NCBI GenBank assembly: GCA_003240775.1
Contig: QFNI01000023.1
Span: forward strand, 1-57,364
Length of the DNA stretch: 57,364 bases
Reading direction: 5' to 3'
Origin: Mesorhizobium amorphae
GTDB taxonomy: Bacteria > Pseudomonadota > Alphaproteobacteria > Rhizobiales > Rhizobiaceae
This document shows, one piece after another, positions 43,842-51,810 of this stretch. The notes below the pieces were generated by a model. It was not told the DNA's origin and searched no databases. It saw only the letters and a program-made list of their open reading frames with translations. Both the position numbers and the translations under genes were made by a program. Position 1 is the stretch's first letter. Each line of letters begins with the position of its first letter.

Positions 43842-44591
43842 ATGACCGAGCATGTCAGCATCGAGCGCCGCGGCCCCGTCCAGGCCGTCCGCATGAACCG
43901 GCCCGACAAGAAGAACGCGATCACGCGCGCCATGTATCGCGCGATGGCCGACGCGCTGGCCGCGGGCGAAACCGACGAAGGGGTGCGCGCCCACATCTTC
44001 TTCGGCGTACCCGGCGCGTTCTCGGCCGGCAACGATCTGGCCGACTTTCTGGCCGTCGCGATGGGCGGCGGCGCGCCGACCGAGGTGTGGGATTTCCTTC
44101 AGGCGCTGGCGAGCGCGGAGAAGCCCGTGCTGTCGGGCGTGGACGGCATCGCGGTCGGCATCGGCACCACGCTCAACCTCCACTGCGATCTCACCTTCGC
44201 CACCCCGCGCACGGTGCTGCGCACGCCTTTCGTGGATCTGGGCCTCGTGCCCGAAGCGGCGTCCTCCCTGCTCGTCCCCGAGCGGGTCGGGCATCAGCGC
44301 GCCTTTGCGCTTCTGTGCCTGGGCGAGGGGATGACGGCAGCGGAGGCGCAGGCCGCCGGCCTCGTCTGGCGCGTGGTGGACGAGGGAGTGCTCGAGGAAA
44401 CCGTCTGGGAAGCGGCCGAAAAGCTTGCTGCCAAGCCGCCCGAGGCGCTCCGCCTGTCGCGCCGCCTCATCAAGGGCGAGCCCGGCCGGGTCGAGGCGCG
44501 CATCCGCGAGGAGGGAGACCTGTTCGCCCAGCGCCTGCGATCCGACGAGGCGCGCGCCGCTTTCGAAGCCTTCATGCGCAGGAAAGCGTAA
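43842..44591 (+). CDS. Enoyl-CoA hydratase/isomerase (crotonase) family protein
   Basis: A 249-residue crotonase-fold enzyme. Seen: RPDKKNAITRAMYRAM, GVPGAFSAGNDLADF (first oxyanion loop), VDGIAVGIGTTLNLHCDLTFA (second), and TPFVDLGLVPEAASSLLVP. The usual hydratase glutamate in the PE-x-x-x-G segment is Phe here, while a Glu follows in VPEAASS, as in delta3,delta2-enoyl-CoA isomerases (PECI type). Isomerase activity is therefore more likely than hydration, an inference. Paired with the acyl-CoA dehydrogenase gene upstream. Confidence 0.87.
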   Translation: MTEHVSIERRGPVQAVRMNRPDKKNAITRAMYRAMADALAAGETDEGVRAHIFFGVPGAFSAGNDLADFLAVAMGGGAPTEVWDFLQALASAEKPVLSGVDGIAVGIGTTLNLHCDLTFATPRTVLRTPFVDLGLVPEAASSLLVPERVGHQRAFALLCLGEGMTAAEAQAAGLVWRVVDEGVLEETVWEAAEKLAAKPPEALRLSRRLIKGEPGRVEARIREEGDLFAQRLRSDEARAAFEAFMRRKA

Positions 44592-44606
44592 GAGGCGGCG
44601 AGGGGG

Positions 44607-45221
44607 TCAAGGATACAACCGCTCCTTCCCCCACCCGTCCCCATCCCGCGAGAACACGATCCGCTCGTGCAGGCGGAAGGGCCGGTCGTGCCAGAACTCG
44701 ATGCTTTCGGGCAACAGGCGGAAGCCCGACCAGTGGTCCGGCCGTGGCACCACACCCTCGCCGAAGCGCTCCGTTTCCTCGCGCACACGGGTTTCCAGCC
44801 ACTCCTTGCTTTGCAGCGGGCGCGACTGCGCCGACGCCCATGCGCCGATCTGGCTTCCCCGCGGGCGGCTCGCGTAGTAGCTGTCTGCTTCCGAATCGCC
44901 GACCACCTCCACCGCACCCCGGATGCGGACCTGACGGCGCAGGCTCTTCCAGTGGAAGCACATGGCGGCTTTCATGCTGCCGAGGATCTCCCGTCCCTTG
45001 GCGCTCTCGAAATTCGTGAAGAAGGTGAATCCCCGGTTGTCGAGCCCGTTAAGCAACACCATCCGCACGTTTGGCAGGCCTGAAGCGTCCACGGTCGCCA
45101 GTGCCAGCGCATTCGGATCGTTGATCTCCCGCTCTTTCGCTTCCGCGAACCACGTGTTGAACAGCGCCATCGGGTCGGATTCGCCCGAAAAGTCATTTTC
45201 GCTTAAGGTTGAGACATTCAT
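44607..45221 (-). CDS. pdxH: Pyridoxamine 5'-phosphate oxidase
   Basis: A 204-residue FMN enzyme converting PNP/PMP to PLP. Seen: NAxALATVDASGLPNVRMVLLNG, RGFTFFTNFESAKGREI, HWKSLRRQVRIRG (FMN contacts), ASRPRGSQIGAWASAQS, and the C-terminal SIEFWHDRPFRLHERIVF and RLYP. ATG 45221. Convergent with the crotonase gene and divergent from the lipoprotein gene. Confidence 0.96.
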   Translation of the reverse strand: MNVSTLSENDFSGESDPMALFNTWFAEAKEREINDPNALALATVDASGLPNVRMVLLNGLDNRGFTFFTNFESAKGREILGSMKAAMCFHWKSLRRQVRIRGAVEVVGDSEADSYYASRPRGSQIGAWASAQSRPLQSKEWLETRVREETERFGEGVVPRPDHWSGFRLLPESIEFWHDRPFRLHERIVFSRDGDGWGKERLYP

Positions 45222-45246
45222 AGTTTCGCTCGCTCAAGGAGGCCGC

Positions 45247-45714
45247 ATGGCAGATTGCCCATCGCAACGTCCTGCGCAAGCGCGCAGCCCCCGCGCGAAG
45301 CTGCGTGTTCTCGCCGGCCTCGGCCTGTGCGGCCTCGTGGCGCTGGCGGGCTGCTCGTCCAAGCAGGCCGCGCTGCAGTCGGCCGAGCTCGACCGCTCGC
45401 TCTACACTTCCACCACCCAGACCGATCCCAAGCGCGACGCGCCCGAGCGCGTGTCCGACGAGAACACGATCCGCAACGCCGTTTCGGCGGCCGATGTGGC
45501 GCTTGCCGCGAACGGTCAGCCGATGGCCTGGGCGAATTCCGACACGGGCTCGCGCGGCGCCATCACTGCGCTCGATGAGTACCAGGACCAGGGCCGGCTC
45601 TGCCGCCGCTTCACCACCTCGCGCGAGAGCTTCGACGGGGTGGCGCTGTTCCAGGGCGAGGCCTGCAAGGCGCAGGCCGGCGACTGGCGCATGAAGGATT
45701 TCAAGCCGCTCTGA
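45247..45714 (+). CDS. Surface lipoprotein, RT0821/Lpp0805-like
   Basis: A 155-residue predicted lipoprotein: basic N-terminus, hydrophobic helix and lipobox LAGC (cysteine near residue 36, GLVALAGCSS). The mature part has NTIRNAVSAADV and WANSDTGSRGAITALDEYQDQGRLCRRFTTS, the pattern of the rickettsial 17 kDa-like/RT0821 surface antigen domain. ATG 45247 with AAGGAGG four bases upstream. Its place between pdxH and dnaJ is typical for rhizobia. Confidence 0.82.
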   Translation: MADCPSQRPAQARSPRAKLRVLAGLGLCGLVALAGCSSKQAALQSAELDRSLYTSTTQTDPKRDAPERVSDENTIRNAVSAADVALAANGQPMAWANSDTGSRGAITALDEYQDQGRLCRRFTTSRESFDGVALFQGEACKAQAGDWRMKDFKPL

Positions 45715-45773
45715 CTTGCGCGGTGGATTTCGGCGGCACCCGTCTGGAATCCTTTGGCGCCAGACCGCATATA

Positions 45774-45789
45774 GTTGCCGAACGGCAAC
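45774..45789. promoter_or_regulatory. Perfect short palindrome upstream of the dnaJ-like gene
   Basis: GTTGCCG-AA-CGGCAAC, seven-base perfect arms with a two-base centre, 36 bp before the ATG at 45826 and preceded by GCATATAG, which could supply a -10. It could be an operator or a small terminator for the lipoprotein gene, but has no T-tract. Confidence 0.4.
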
Positions 45790-45825
45790 ACCAAGGCGTC
45801 CCCCGCCGCCCCTGAGGCAACAGTC

Positions 45826-46767
45826 ATGCGCGACCCATACGAGGTGCTGGGCGTTTCGAAAGATGCGTCCGCCGGCGAGATCAAGTCGGCCTTCCGCAAG
45901 CTCGCGAAGAAGTACCACCCCGACCAGAACCCCGACGACCCCAAGGCCAAGGAAAGCTTTGCGGCCGCCAACCAGGCCTATGAGATCCTGGGCGACGCGG
46001 AGAAGCGCAGGAGTTTCGACCGCGGCGAGATCGATGGCGACGGCAAGGAGCGCTTCCACGGCTTTCCCGGCGGCTCGGGCGGCGATCCCTTCGCAGGCTT
46101 CCGCCGCGGCGGCGGCCAGGCAGGGCCCGGCGGCATGCGCTGGGAGTTCCGCCAGGGCGGGCCCGACGGCGCGGGCGTGCAGGATCATGACGCCGACATC
46201 TTCTCCGAGCTTTTCGGCCAGGCCTTTGGCGCGGGCGGCGCCGGCATGGGCGGCGGCGGGCGGCGCTCGAACCCGGTGGGTGCGGATCTGAGCGCGGTGC
46301 TCGAAGTGGGTCTGGCCGAGGTCGCGACGGCGGCCAAGGTCACCGCCATGTTTCCGAACGGCAAGAAGATCGCGGTCAAGCTGCCCGACTATGTGGAGGA
46401 CGGCCAGACGATCCGCCTGAAGGGCCAGGGCGAGATTGGGCCGGGTGGCGCGGGCGACGCGCTGGTGCAGCTTCGCATCCGGCCCGACCCGCGCTTCCGC
46501 ATCGAGGGCCGCGACATCCACGCCGAAGTGCCCGTTCCCCTCAGGGATGCGGTGCTGGGCGCCAAGGTCTCGGTGGAAACGCCCGAGGGTTCGCGCCTGG
46601 CGGTTTCGGTTCCCGCCTGGTCCTCGTCGGACAAGGTTCTGCGCCTGAAGGGCAAGGGCCTGCCCGAAAAGGGGGGCGGACGGGCCGATCTCTACGCCCA
46701 TCTCCGCATCATGCTGCCCGAGGGCGGGGACCCCAAGCTCGAGGCCCTGCTGCGCGAAGGCAATTGA
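45826..46767 (+). CDS. DnaJ-family co-chaperone without zinc finger (CbpA/DjlA-like class II)
   Basis: A 313-residue J-protein. J-domain at 1-66 with H31-P32-D33 (KKYHPDQNP) and DPYEVLGVSKDASAGEIKSAFRKLA; a Gly/Phe-rich stretch (FHGFPGGSGGDPFAGFRRGGG); then the two C-terminal substrate-binding domains (IAVKLPDYVEDGQTIRLKGQG, VPVPLRDAVLGAKVSVETPEG). No CxxCxGxG repeats, so it is a CbpA-type helper of DnaK. ATG 45826 with GAGG eight bases upstream. Confidence 0.92.
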   Translation: MRDPYEVLGVSKDASAGEIKSAFRKLAKKYHPDQNPDDPKAKESFAAANQAYEILGDAEKRRSFDRGEIDGDGKERFHGFPGGSGGDPFAGFRRGGGQAGPGGMRWEFRQGGPDGAGVQDHDADIFSELFGQAFGAGGAGMGGGGRRSNPVGADLSAVLEVGLAEVATAAKVTAMFPNGKKIAVKLPDYVEDGQTIRLKGQGEIGPGGAGDALVQLRIRPDPRFRIEGRDIHAEVPVPLRDAVLGAKVSVETPEGSRLAVSVPAWSSSDKVLRLKGKGLPEKGGGRADLYAHLRIMLPEGGDPKLEALLREGN

Positions 46768-46829
46768 AGCGCCCCCCTCCCTATGCAATAGGGCGGGGGA
46801 GTTTCAGGGTATCGAGCGGGAGCGAGCGC

Positions 46830-47645
46830 ATGGCGGCCAAGGGCCTGATGGAAGGCAAGAAGGGGCTGATCTTAGGCGTCGCCAACAACCGCTCCATCGC
46901 CTGGGGCATTGCGCGCGCCGCGCGCGACCACGGTGCCGAGATCGCGCTCACCTACCAGGGCGAAGCCTTCCGCAAGCGTGTGGAGCCGCTCGCTGCCGAG
47001 CTCGGCGCCCACATCGCCGGCCATTGCGACGTGACGGACGCGGCCAGCCTCGACGCGGTCTTCGCCGATGTCGAGAAGCATTTCGGCAAGCTCGACTTCG
47101 TGGTGCACGCCATCGCCTTCTCCGACAAGGACGAGCTCGACGGCCGCTATGTCGAGACCACGCGCGACAACTTCCTGCGCACCATGGACATCTCGGTCTA
47201 TTCCTTCACCACCGTCGCCAAGCGCGCGGAGCCCCTGATGAAGGATGGCGGCTCGCTGCTGACGCTCACCTATTACGGCGCGGAAAAAGTGATGCCGCAC
47301 TACAATGTGATGGGTGTCGCCAAGGCGGCGCTCGAGGCTTCCGTGCGCTATCTCGCGGTCGATCTCGGCGGCAAGGCCATCCGCGTCAACGCGATCTCGG
47401 CCGGCCCGATCAAGACGCTGGCAGCTTCGGGCATCGGCGACTTCCGCTACATCCTGAAGTGGAACGAATACAACTCGCCGCTCAAGCGCACGGTCACGCC
47501 TGAGGAAGTCGGCGATTCCGCGCTCTACTTCCTGTCCGACCTGTCGCGCGGCGTCACCGGCGAGGTGCACCACGTCGATTCCGGCTACCACGTGGTCGGC
47601 ATGAAGGCGGTCGACGCGCCCGACATCTCCACCGTCAAAGACTGA
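46830..47645 (+). CDS. fabI: Enoyl-[acyl-carrier-protein] reductase (NADH)
   Basis: A 271-residue short-chain dehydrogenase-type enzyme completing each fatty-acid elongation cycle. Seen: GVANNRSIAWGIARA (cofactor loop), the catalytic pair Tyr158 and Lys165 (HYNVMGVAKA, Y-x6-K), with Tyr148/Tyr149 upstream, and the substrate loop LAASGIGDFRYIL. ATG 46830 with GGAG upstream. An imperfect G/C hairpin (46775-46796) lies between dnaJ and fabI. Confidence 0.95.
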   Translation: MAAKGLMEGKKGLILGVANNRSIAWGIARAARDHGAEIALTYQGEAFRKRVEPLAAELGAHIAGHCDVTDAASLDAVFADVEKHFGKLDFVVHAIAFSDKDELDGRYVETTRDNFLRTMDISVYSFTTVAKRAEPLMKDGGSLLTLTYYGAEKVMPHYNVMGVAKAALEASVRYLAVDLGGKAIRVNAISAGPIKTLAASGIGDFRYILKWNEYNSPLKRTVTPEEVGDSALYFLSDLSRGVTGEVHHVDSGYHVVGMKAVDAPDISTVKD

Positions 47646-47649
47646 TCTC

Positions 47650-48267
47650 ATGCTCGATGGCTTGCGCGAAGCGGTGGCGAAGCTGCCGCTCACCTTCATC
47701 GTGCGCCATGGCGAGACCGCCTGGAACCACGAAGGCCGCCTGCAGGGCCAGTCCGACACCGACATCAACGCGCGCGGCCGTGCGCAGGCGACCGCGAACG
47801 GCGAGCATCTCGGCCGCCTGATCGGCCAGGCCGAAACCTTCAGCTTCGTTTCGAGCCCCATGCGCCGCACGCGCGAGACCATGGAGCGCCTGCGCACCGC
47901 CATGGGCCTCGACCCCCACGCCTACCGCACCGACGAGCGGCTCAGGGAACTGAGCTTCGGCGACTGGCAGGGCTTTTCCTATGACGAGCTCGAAGCCCGC
48001 GAGCCCGGCATCACGGCCGAGCGTCAGGCCGACAAATGGCGCTTCGTGCCGCCGGGCGAGGGCGCGGAAAGCTATGCGGGCCTGCTCGAGCGCGTGGCCC
48101 CCGCCATCCTGGAGCTCCGGCAGCCCACGGTCTGCGTCACCCATGGCGGGGTGATCCGCACGCTCTTCGTGATGTCGGGAACGCTCACCCCCGACGAGGC
48201 CTCCACCACCGGCATTCCGCAGGACCGGTTGCTGCGGTTGGAAGGCGGGCGGTTGGAATGGGTGTGA
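47650..48267 (+). CDS. Histidine phosphatase / phosphoglycerate mutase-like protein
   Basis: A 205-residue phosphohydrolase of the RHG superfamily: R19-H20-G21-E22 (FIVRHGETAWN), SSPMRRTRETMERL, ELSFGDWQGFSYDEL and the second catalytic His in CVTHGGVIRTLF. Substrate unknown; often annotated phosphoglycerate mutase but GpmB-like enzymes are general phosphatases. It starts four bases after fabI, a conserved rhizobial arrangement. Confidence 0.9.
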   Translation: MLDGLREAVAKLPLTFIVRHGETAWNHEGRLQGQSDTDINARGRAQATANGEHLGRLIGQAETFSFVSSPMRRTRETMERLRTAMGLDPHAYRTDERLRELSFGDWQGFSYDELEAREPGITAERQADKWRFVPPGEGAESYAGLLERVAPAILELRQPTVCVTHGGVIRTLFVMSGTLTPDEASTTGIPQDRLLRLEGGRLEWV

Positions 48268-48299
48268 CGCCGGGACCGCTCGGTCGCGAGAGGCGCGCG

Positions 48300-48328
48300 T
48301 TGACCCGCCGTCCGACCCCGGTCTAAAC
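48300..48328 (+). promoter_or_regulatory. Possible sigma-70 promoter of aroC
   Basis: TTGACC (48300-48305), 17-base spacer, CTAAAC (48323-48328). The transcript would start very near the aroC ATG at 48340, giving a short leader. Confidence 0.35.
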
Positions 48329-48339
48329 GCTGCTCACCC

Positions 48340-49437
48340 ATGTCCCACAACACCTTCGGCCATCTTTTCCGCGTGACCACCTGGGGCGAGAGCCACGGGC
48401 CGGCCCTCGGCTGCGTGGTGGACGGCTGCCCGCCCGGCATCCGCTTCCGCTTGGAAGACATCCAGCACGACCTCGACCGCCGCCGCCCCGGCACCTCGCG
48501 CTTCGTCACCCAGCGCCGCGAGCCCGATGCGGTGCGCGTTCTCTCGGGCGTCCTGGAAGAAGCCGACGGCACGCTCGTCACCACCGGCACGCCCGTCTCC
48601 ATGCTGATCGAGAACACCGACCAGCGCTCCAAGGATTACGGCGCGATCGCCGAGCAGTATCGCCCTGGCCACGCCGATTACGCTTATGAGGCGAAATACG
48701 GGCTGCGCGACCATCGCGGCGGCGGGCGCTCTTCCGCGCGCGAGACCGCGGCCAGGGTCGCTGCCGGTGCGCTCGCACGCAAGGTGATCCCAGGCGTTTC
48801 CGTGCGCGGCGCATTGGTTGCGATGGGCGAGAAGCGGATCGACCGCGCGAACTGGAACTGGGATTTCGTGGGCGATGGCGAAAACCCCTTCTTCACGCCC
48901 GACCCCGCTTCCGTGCCGATTTTTGCCGAATATCTCGACGCCATCCGCAAGGCCGGCTCCTCGGTCGGTGCCTTGATCGAGGTGGTGGCCGAAGGCGTGC
49001 CCGCCGGTTGGGGCGCGCCGATCTACGGCAAGCTCGACGCCGATCTCGCGGGCGCCTTGATGTCGATCAACGCGGTGAAGGGCGTCGAGATCGGCAATGG
49101 TTTCGAGGCCGCCCGCATCACGGGCGAGGAGAACGCCGACGAGATGCGCGCCGGCAACGAGGGGAGCCCACGCTTCCTGTCCAACCATGCGGGCGGCGTG
49201 CTCGGCGGCATCTCCACCGGCCAGCCGGTTGTCGCACGCTTCGCGGTGAAGCCCACCTCGTCGATCCTCACCCCGCGCCGCTCTCTCGACAAGGCGGGCG
49301 CGGAGGTGGACGTCCTGACCAAGGGCCGCCACGATCCCTGCGTGGGCATCCGCGCGGTGCCCGTGGGCGAGGCCATGATGGCCTGCGTGCTCGCCGACCA
49401 TTTCCTTCGCCACCGTGGCCAGACCGGCCGGATTTGA
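48340..49437 (+). CDS. aroC: Chorismate synthase
   Basis: A 365-residue FMN-dependent enzyme closing the shikimate pathway. Seen: FGHLFRVTTWGESHGPALGCVVDGCPPG, RRRPGTSRFVTQRREPDAV, YRPGHADYAYEAKYGLRDHRGGGRSSARET, and RRSLDKAGAEVDVLTKGRHDPCVGIRAVP. Unambiguous. ATG 48340. Followed after 6 bp by ribB. Confidence 0.98.
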   Translation: MSHNTFGHLFRVTTWGESHGPALGCVVDGCPPGIRFRLEDIQHDLDRRRPGTSRFVTQRREPDAVRVLSGVLEEADGTLVTTGTPVSMLIENTDQRSKDYGAIAEQYRPGHADYAYEAKYGLRDHRGGGRSSARETAARVAAGALARKVIPGVSVRGALVAMGEKRIDRANWNWDFVGDGENPFFTPDPASVPIFAEYLDAIRKAGSSVGALIEVVAEGVPAGWGAPIYGKLDADLAGALMSINAVKGVEIGNGFEAARITGEENADEMRAGNEGSPRFLSNHAGGVLGGISTGQPVVARFAVKPTSSILTPRRSLDKAGAEVDVLTKGRHDPCVGIRAVPVGEAMMACVLADHFLRHRGQTGRI

Positions 49438-49443
49438 GGTCCC

Positions 49444-50535
49444 ATGGCTTTCGACCAGAAGCGCACCGCCGATGCCATCCGCGCCTTCGAGCGCGGCGAG
49501 ATCGTGGTGGTCACCGACGATGACGGGCGCGAGAACGAGGGCGACCTGATCGTCGCGGCCGTCCACTGCACGCCCGAGAAGATGGCCTTCATCGTGCGCC
49601 ACACGAGCGGCATCGTGTGCACGCCCATGCCGCGCGCCGAGGCCAAGCGCCTCAACCTGTCCGCCATGGTCACCGAGAACGACTCGGCCCACACCACGGC
49701 CTTCACCGTCAGCGTCGACTTCAAGCACGGCACCACGACCGGCATCTCGGCCGACGACCGCACGCTCACCGTGCGCAACTTGGCCAACGCCAATGCGGGC
49801 GCCGGCGATTTCGTGCGGCCGGGCCACATCTTCCCGCTGGTTGCGCGCGAGGGCGGCGTGCTCATGCGCTCGGGCCACACAGAAGCCGCCGTCGATCTCT
49901 GCAAGCTCGCAGGCCTCCCGCCCGTCGGCGTGATCTGCGAACTCGTCAACGACGACGGCACGGTGATGCGCGGGCCACAGGTCTCGAGCTTCGCCGAAGC
50001 GAACGGCCTGAAACAGGTTTCCGTCGCCGATCTGATCGCCTGGCGCCAGCGCTCGGAAACGCTTGTGGAGCGGGTCGCGAGCTTCGAAGTCGAGACCCCC
50101 GGCGGTCGCGCCCAGGCGCATGCCTACACGCTGCCCTGGGACCCGATGCAGCATCTGGCCCTCGTGTTCGGCGATATCCGCGACGGCACCGACGTGCCCG
50201 TGCGTCTCCACATCGAGGATGTGGTGCGCGACGTGTTCGGCGCGTCGTCTCCGCTCGACGGCCTCGTGCAGCGCATCGGCGAGCGCAAGCGCGGCGTGCT
50301 CGTCTATCTGCGCGAGGGCTCGGTCGGGGTCGCCTCGGGCGAGGTCACGCGCGCGGATGCCGAGCTTCACGCCGAAGCCCGCTCGCGCGAGAGCGAATGG
50401 CGCGAGATCGGGCTCGGCGCGCAGATCCTCAAGGATCTCGGCATCGCCTCGATCGAGCTTCTGTCCTCGCGCGAACGCCATTACGTCGCGCTGGAAGGCT
50501 TCGGCATCAAGATTTCCCGCACCACCATCGTGTGA
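49444..50535 (+). CDS. ribB: 3,4-dihydroxy-2-butanone 4-phosphate synthase with degenerate GTP cyclohydrolase II-like domain
   Basis: A 363-residue protein. Residues 1-200 are a full RibB domain: VVVTDDDGRENEGDLIVAA (acidic metal loop), SGIVCTPM, TAFTVSVDF and RPGHIFPLVAREGGVLMRSGHTEA. Residues 205-363 follow the RibA fold but lack its zinc ligands: where active RibA has a Cys and then C-x-C, this reads PVRLHIEDVVRDVFGASSP. GTP hydrolysis activity is therefore unlikely. ATG 49444. The pathway partner ribA must be elsewhere. Confidence 0.9.
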   Translation: MAFDQKRTADAIRAFERGEIVVVTDDDGRENEGDLIVAAVHCTPEKMAFIVRHTSGIVCTPMPRAEAKRLNLSAMVTENDSAHTTAFTVSVDFKHGTTTGISADDRTLTVRNLANANAGAGDFVRPGHIFPLVAREGGVLMRSGHTEAAVDLCKLAGLPPVGVICELVNDDGTVMRGPQVSSFAEANGLKQVSVADLIAWRQRSETLVERVASFEVETPGGRAQAHAYTLPWDPMQHLALVFGDIRDGTDVPVRLHIEDVVRDVFGASSPLDGLVQRIGERKRGVLVYLREGSVGVASGEVTRADAELHAEARSRESEWREIGLGAQILKDLGIASIELLSSRERHYVALEGFGIKISRTTIV

Positions 50536-50548
50536 GGCCGCTGACCCC

Positions 50549-51475
50549 ATGACAACGCGCCTCTATTCGCACCTGGATTTCCAGGGCCACCAGAACCCGC
50601 CGGGCCACCCCGAGCGACCCGAGCGCGCTCGGGCGATCGCAGCAGCCCTCGACGACGAGAGCTTCGCCGGCCTCGACCGGCAGGAAGCACCGCTCGGCAC
50701 CGTCGAGCAGGCGGCACTCGCCCATCCCGGCGAATATGTGGAAGCCATCCGCGCGGCCGTGCCCGCATCGGGCCTCGCGCGCCTCGATCCCGACACCACC
50801 GTCGGCCCCGGCAGCTGGGAAGCCGCGATCCGAGGCGTGGGCGGGGCGGTCGCGGCCGTGGACGACGTGTTCGCGAACGGCTTCGCCAACGTCTTCGTGG
50901 CCTCGCGCCCGCCCGGCCACCATGCCGAGCGCACGACGGCAATGGGCTTTTGCCTGTTCAACAACGCGGCCATCGCCGCCCGCCACGCGCAGCGCAGGCA
51001 TGGCGCGGAGCGCGTCGCCGTCGTCGACTGGGACGTGCATCACGGCAACGGGACGCAGGACATCTTCTGGTCCGACCCGAGCGTGCTCTATGCCTCGACC
51101 CATCAGATGCCGCATTATCCCGGCACGGGTGCAGCATCCGAGACGGGGGCGGGCAACATCGTGAACGCGCCGCTCCATGCGGGCGACGGAGGCGACGCTT
51201 TCCGCGAAGCCTTCGAGAGCCGCATCCTGCCCGCGCTGGAAGCGTTCCGGCCCGACCTCGTGGTGATCTCGGCCGGTTTCGACGCCCATGCGCGCGATCC
51301 CCTGGGCGGATTGATGCTCGACGAGGAGGATTTCTCCTGGGCGACGGGCAAGCTGATGGACCTGGCCGACGCCCATGCGGGCGGGCGGCTCGTTTCCATT
51401 CTCGAAGGCGGTTACGATCTGGAAGGCCTCGCGCGCTCCTCTGCCGCGCATGTGGCCCGGCTGATGAAGGGGTGA
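50549..51475 (+). CDS. Histone deacetylase-family zinc hydrolase
   Basis: A 308-residue arginase/deacetylase-fold enzyme of the acetylpolyamine amidohydrolase/HDAC group. Seen: HPERPERARAI, RPPGHHAERTTAMGFCLFNN (tandem His), VVDWDVHHGNGTQDIFW (metal Asp/His), ISAGFDAHARDPLGGL and ILEGGYDLEGL. Substrate in bacteria is usually an acetylated polyamine or small molecule. ATG 50549. Part of a compact run with ribB and xseB. Confidence 0.9.
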   Translation: MTTRLYSHLDFQGHQNPPGHPERPERARAIAAALDDESFAGLDRQEAPLGTVEQAALAHPGEYVEAIRAAVPASGLARLDPDTTVGPGSWEAAIRGVGGAVAAVDDVFANGFANVFVASRPPGHHAERTTAMGFCLFNNAAIAARHAQRRHGAERVAVVDWDVHHGNGTQDIFWSDPSVLYASTHQMPHYPGTGAASETGAGNIVNAPLHAGDGGDAFREAFESRILPALEAFRPDLVVISAGFDAHARDPLGGLMLDEEDFSWATGKLMDLADAHAGGRLVSILEGGYDLEGLARSSAAHVARLMKG

Positions 51476-51480
51476 AGCGC

Positions 51481-51732
51481 ATGGCGGAAGCACCGAACAC
51501 CGATGTGAAGGCGATGAGCTTCGAGCAGGCGCTCGACGCGCTGGAGCGCATAGTGGACGACCTCGAGCGCGGCGAGGTGCCGCTCGACGAATCCATCCGC
51601 ATCTACGAGCGCGGCGAAGCGCTCAAGGCCCATTGCGACCGCCTGCTCCGCTCGGCCGAGGAGAAGGTGGAAAAGATCAGGCTGTCGCGCGAGGGCAAGC
51701 CGGTTGGCACGGAGCCGCTCGACCCCGAGTGA
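51481..51732 (+). CDS. xseB: Exodeoxyribonuclease VII small subunit
   Basis: An 83-residue helical protein: SFEQALDALERIVDDLERGEVPLDESIRIYERGEALKAHC is the family signature. Pairs with XseA (not in the window) to degrade single-stranded DNA. ATG 51481, five bases after the hdac-like stop. Confidence 0.95.
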   Translation: MAEAPNTDVKAMSFEQALDALERIVDDLERGEVPLDESIRIYERGEALKAHCDRLLRSAEEKVEKIRLSREGKPVGTEPLDPE

Positions 51733-51810
51733 GCCCTTTGCCGCCGAAGTGACCTTTGCGCGCATGGACTTAACTGCCGCGCGCGCCTATCTCGGCAGGC
51801 AACAATCGAT

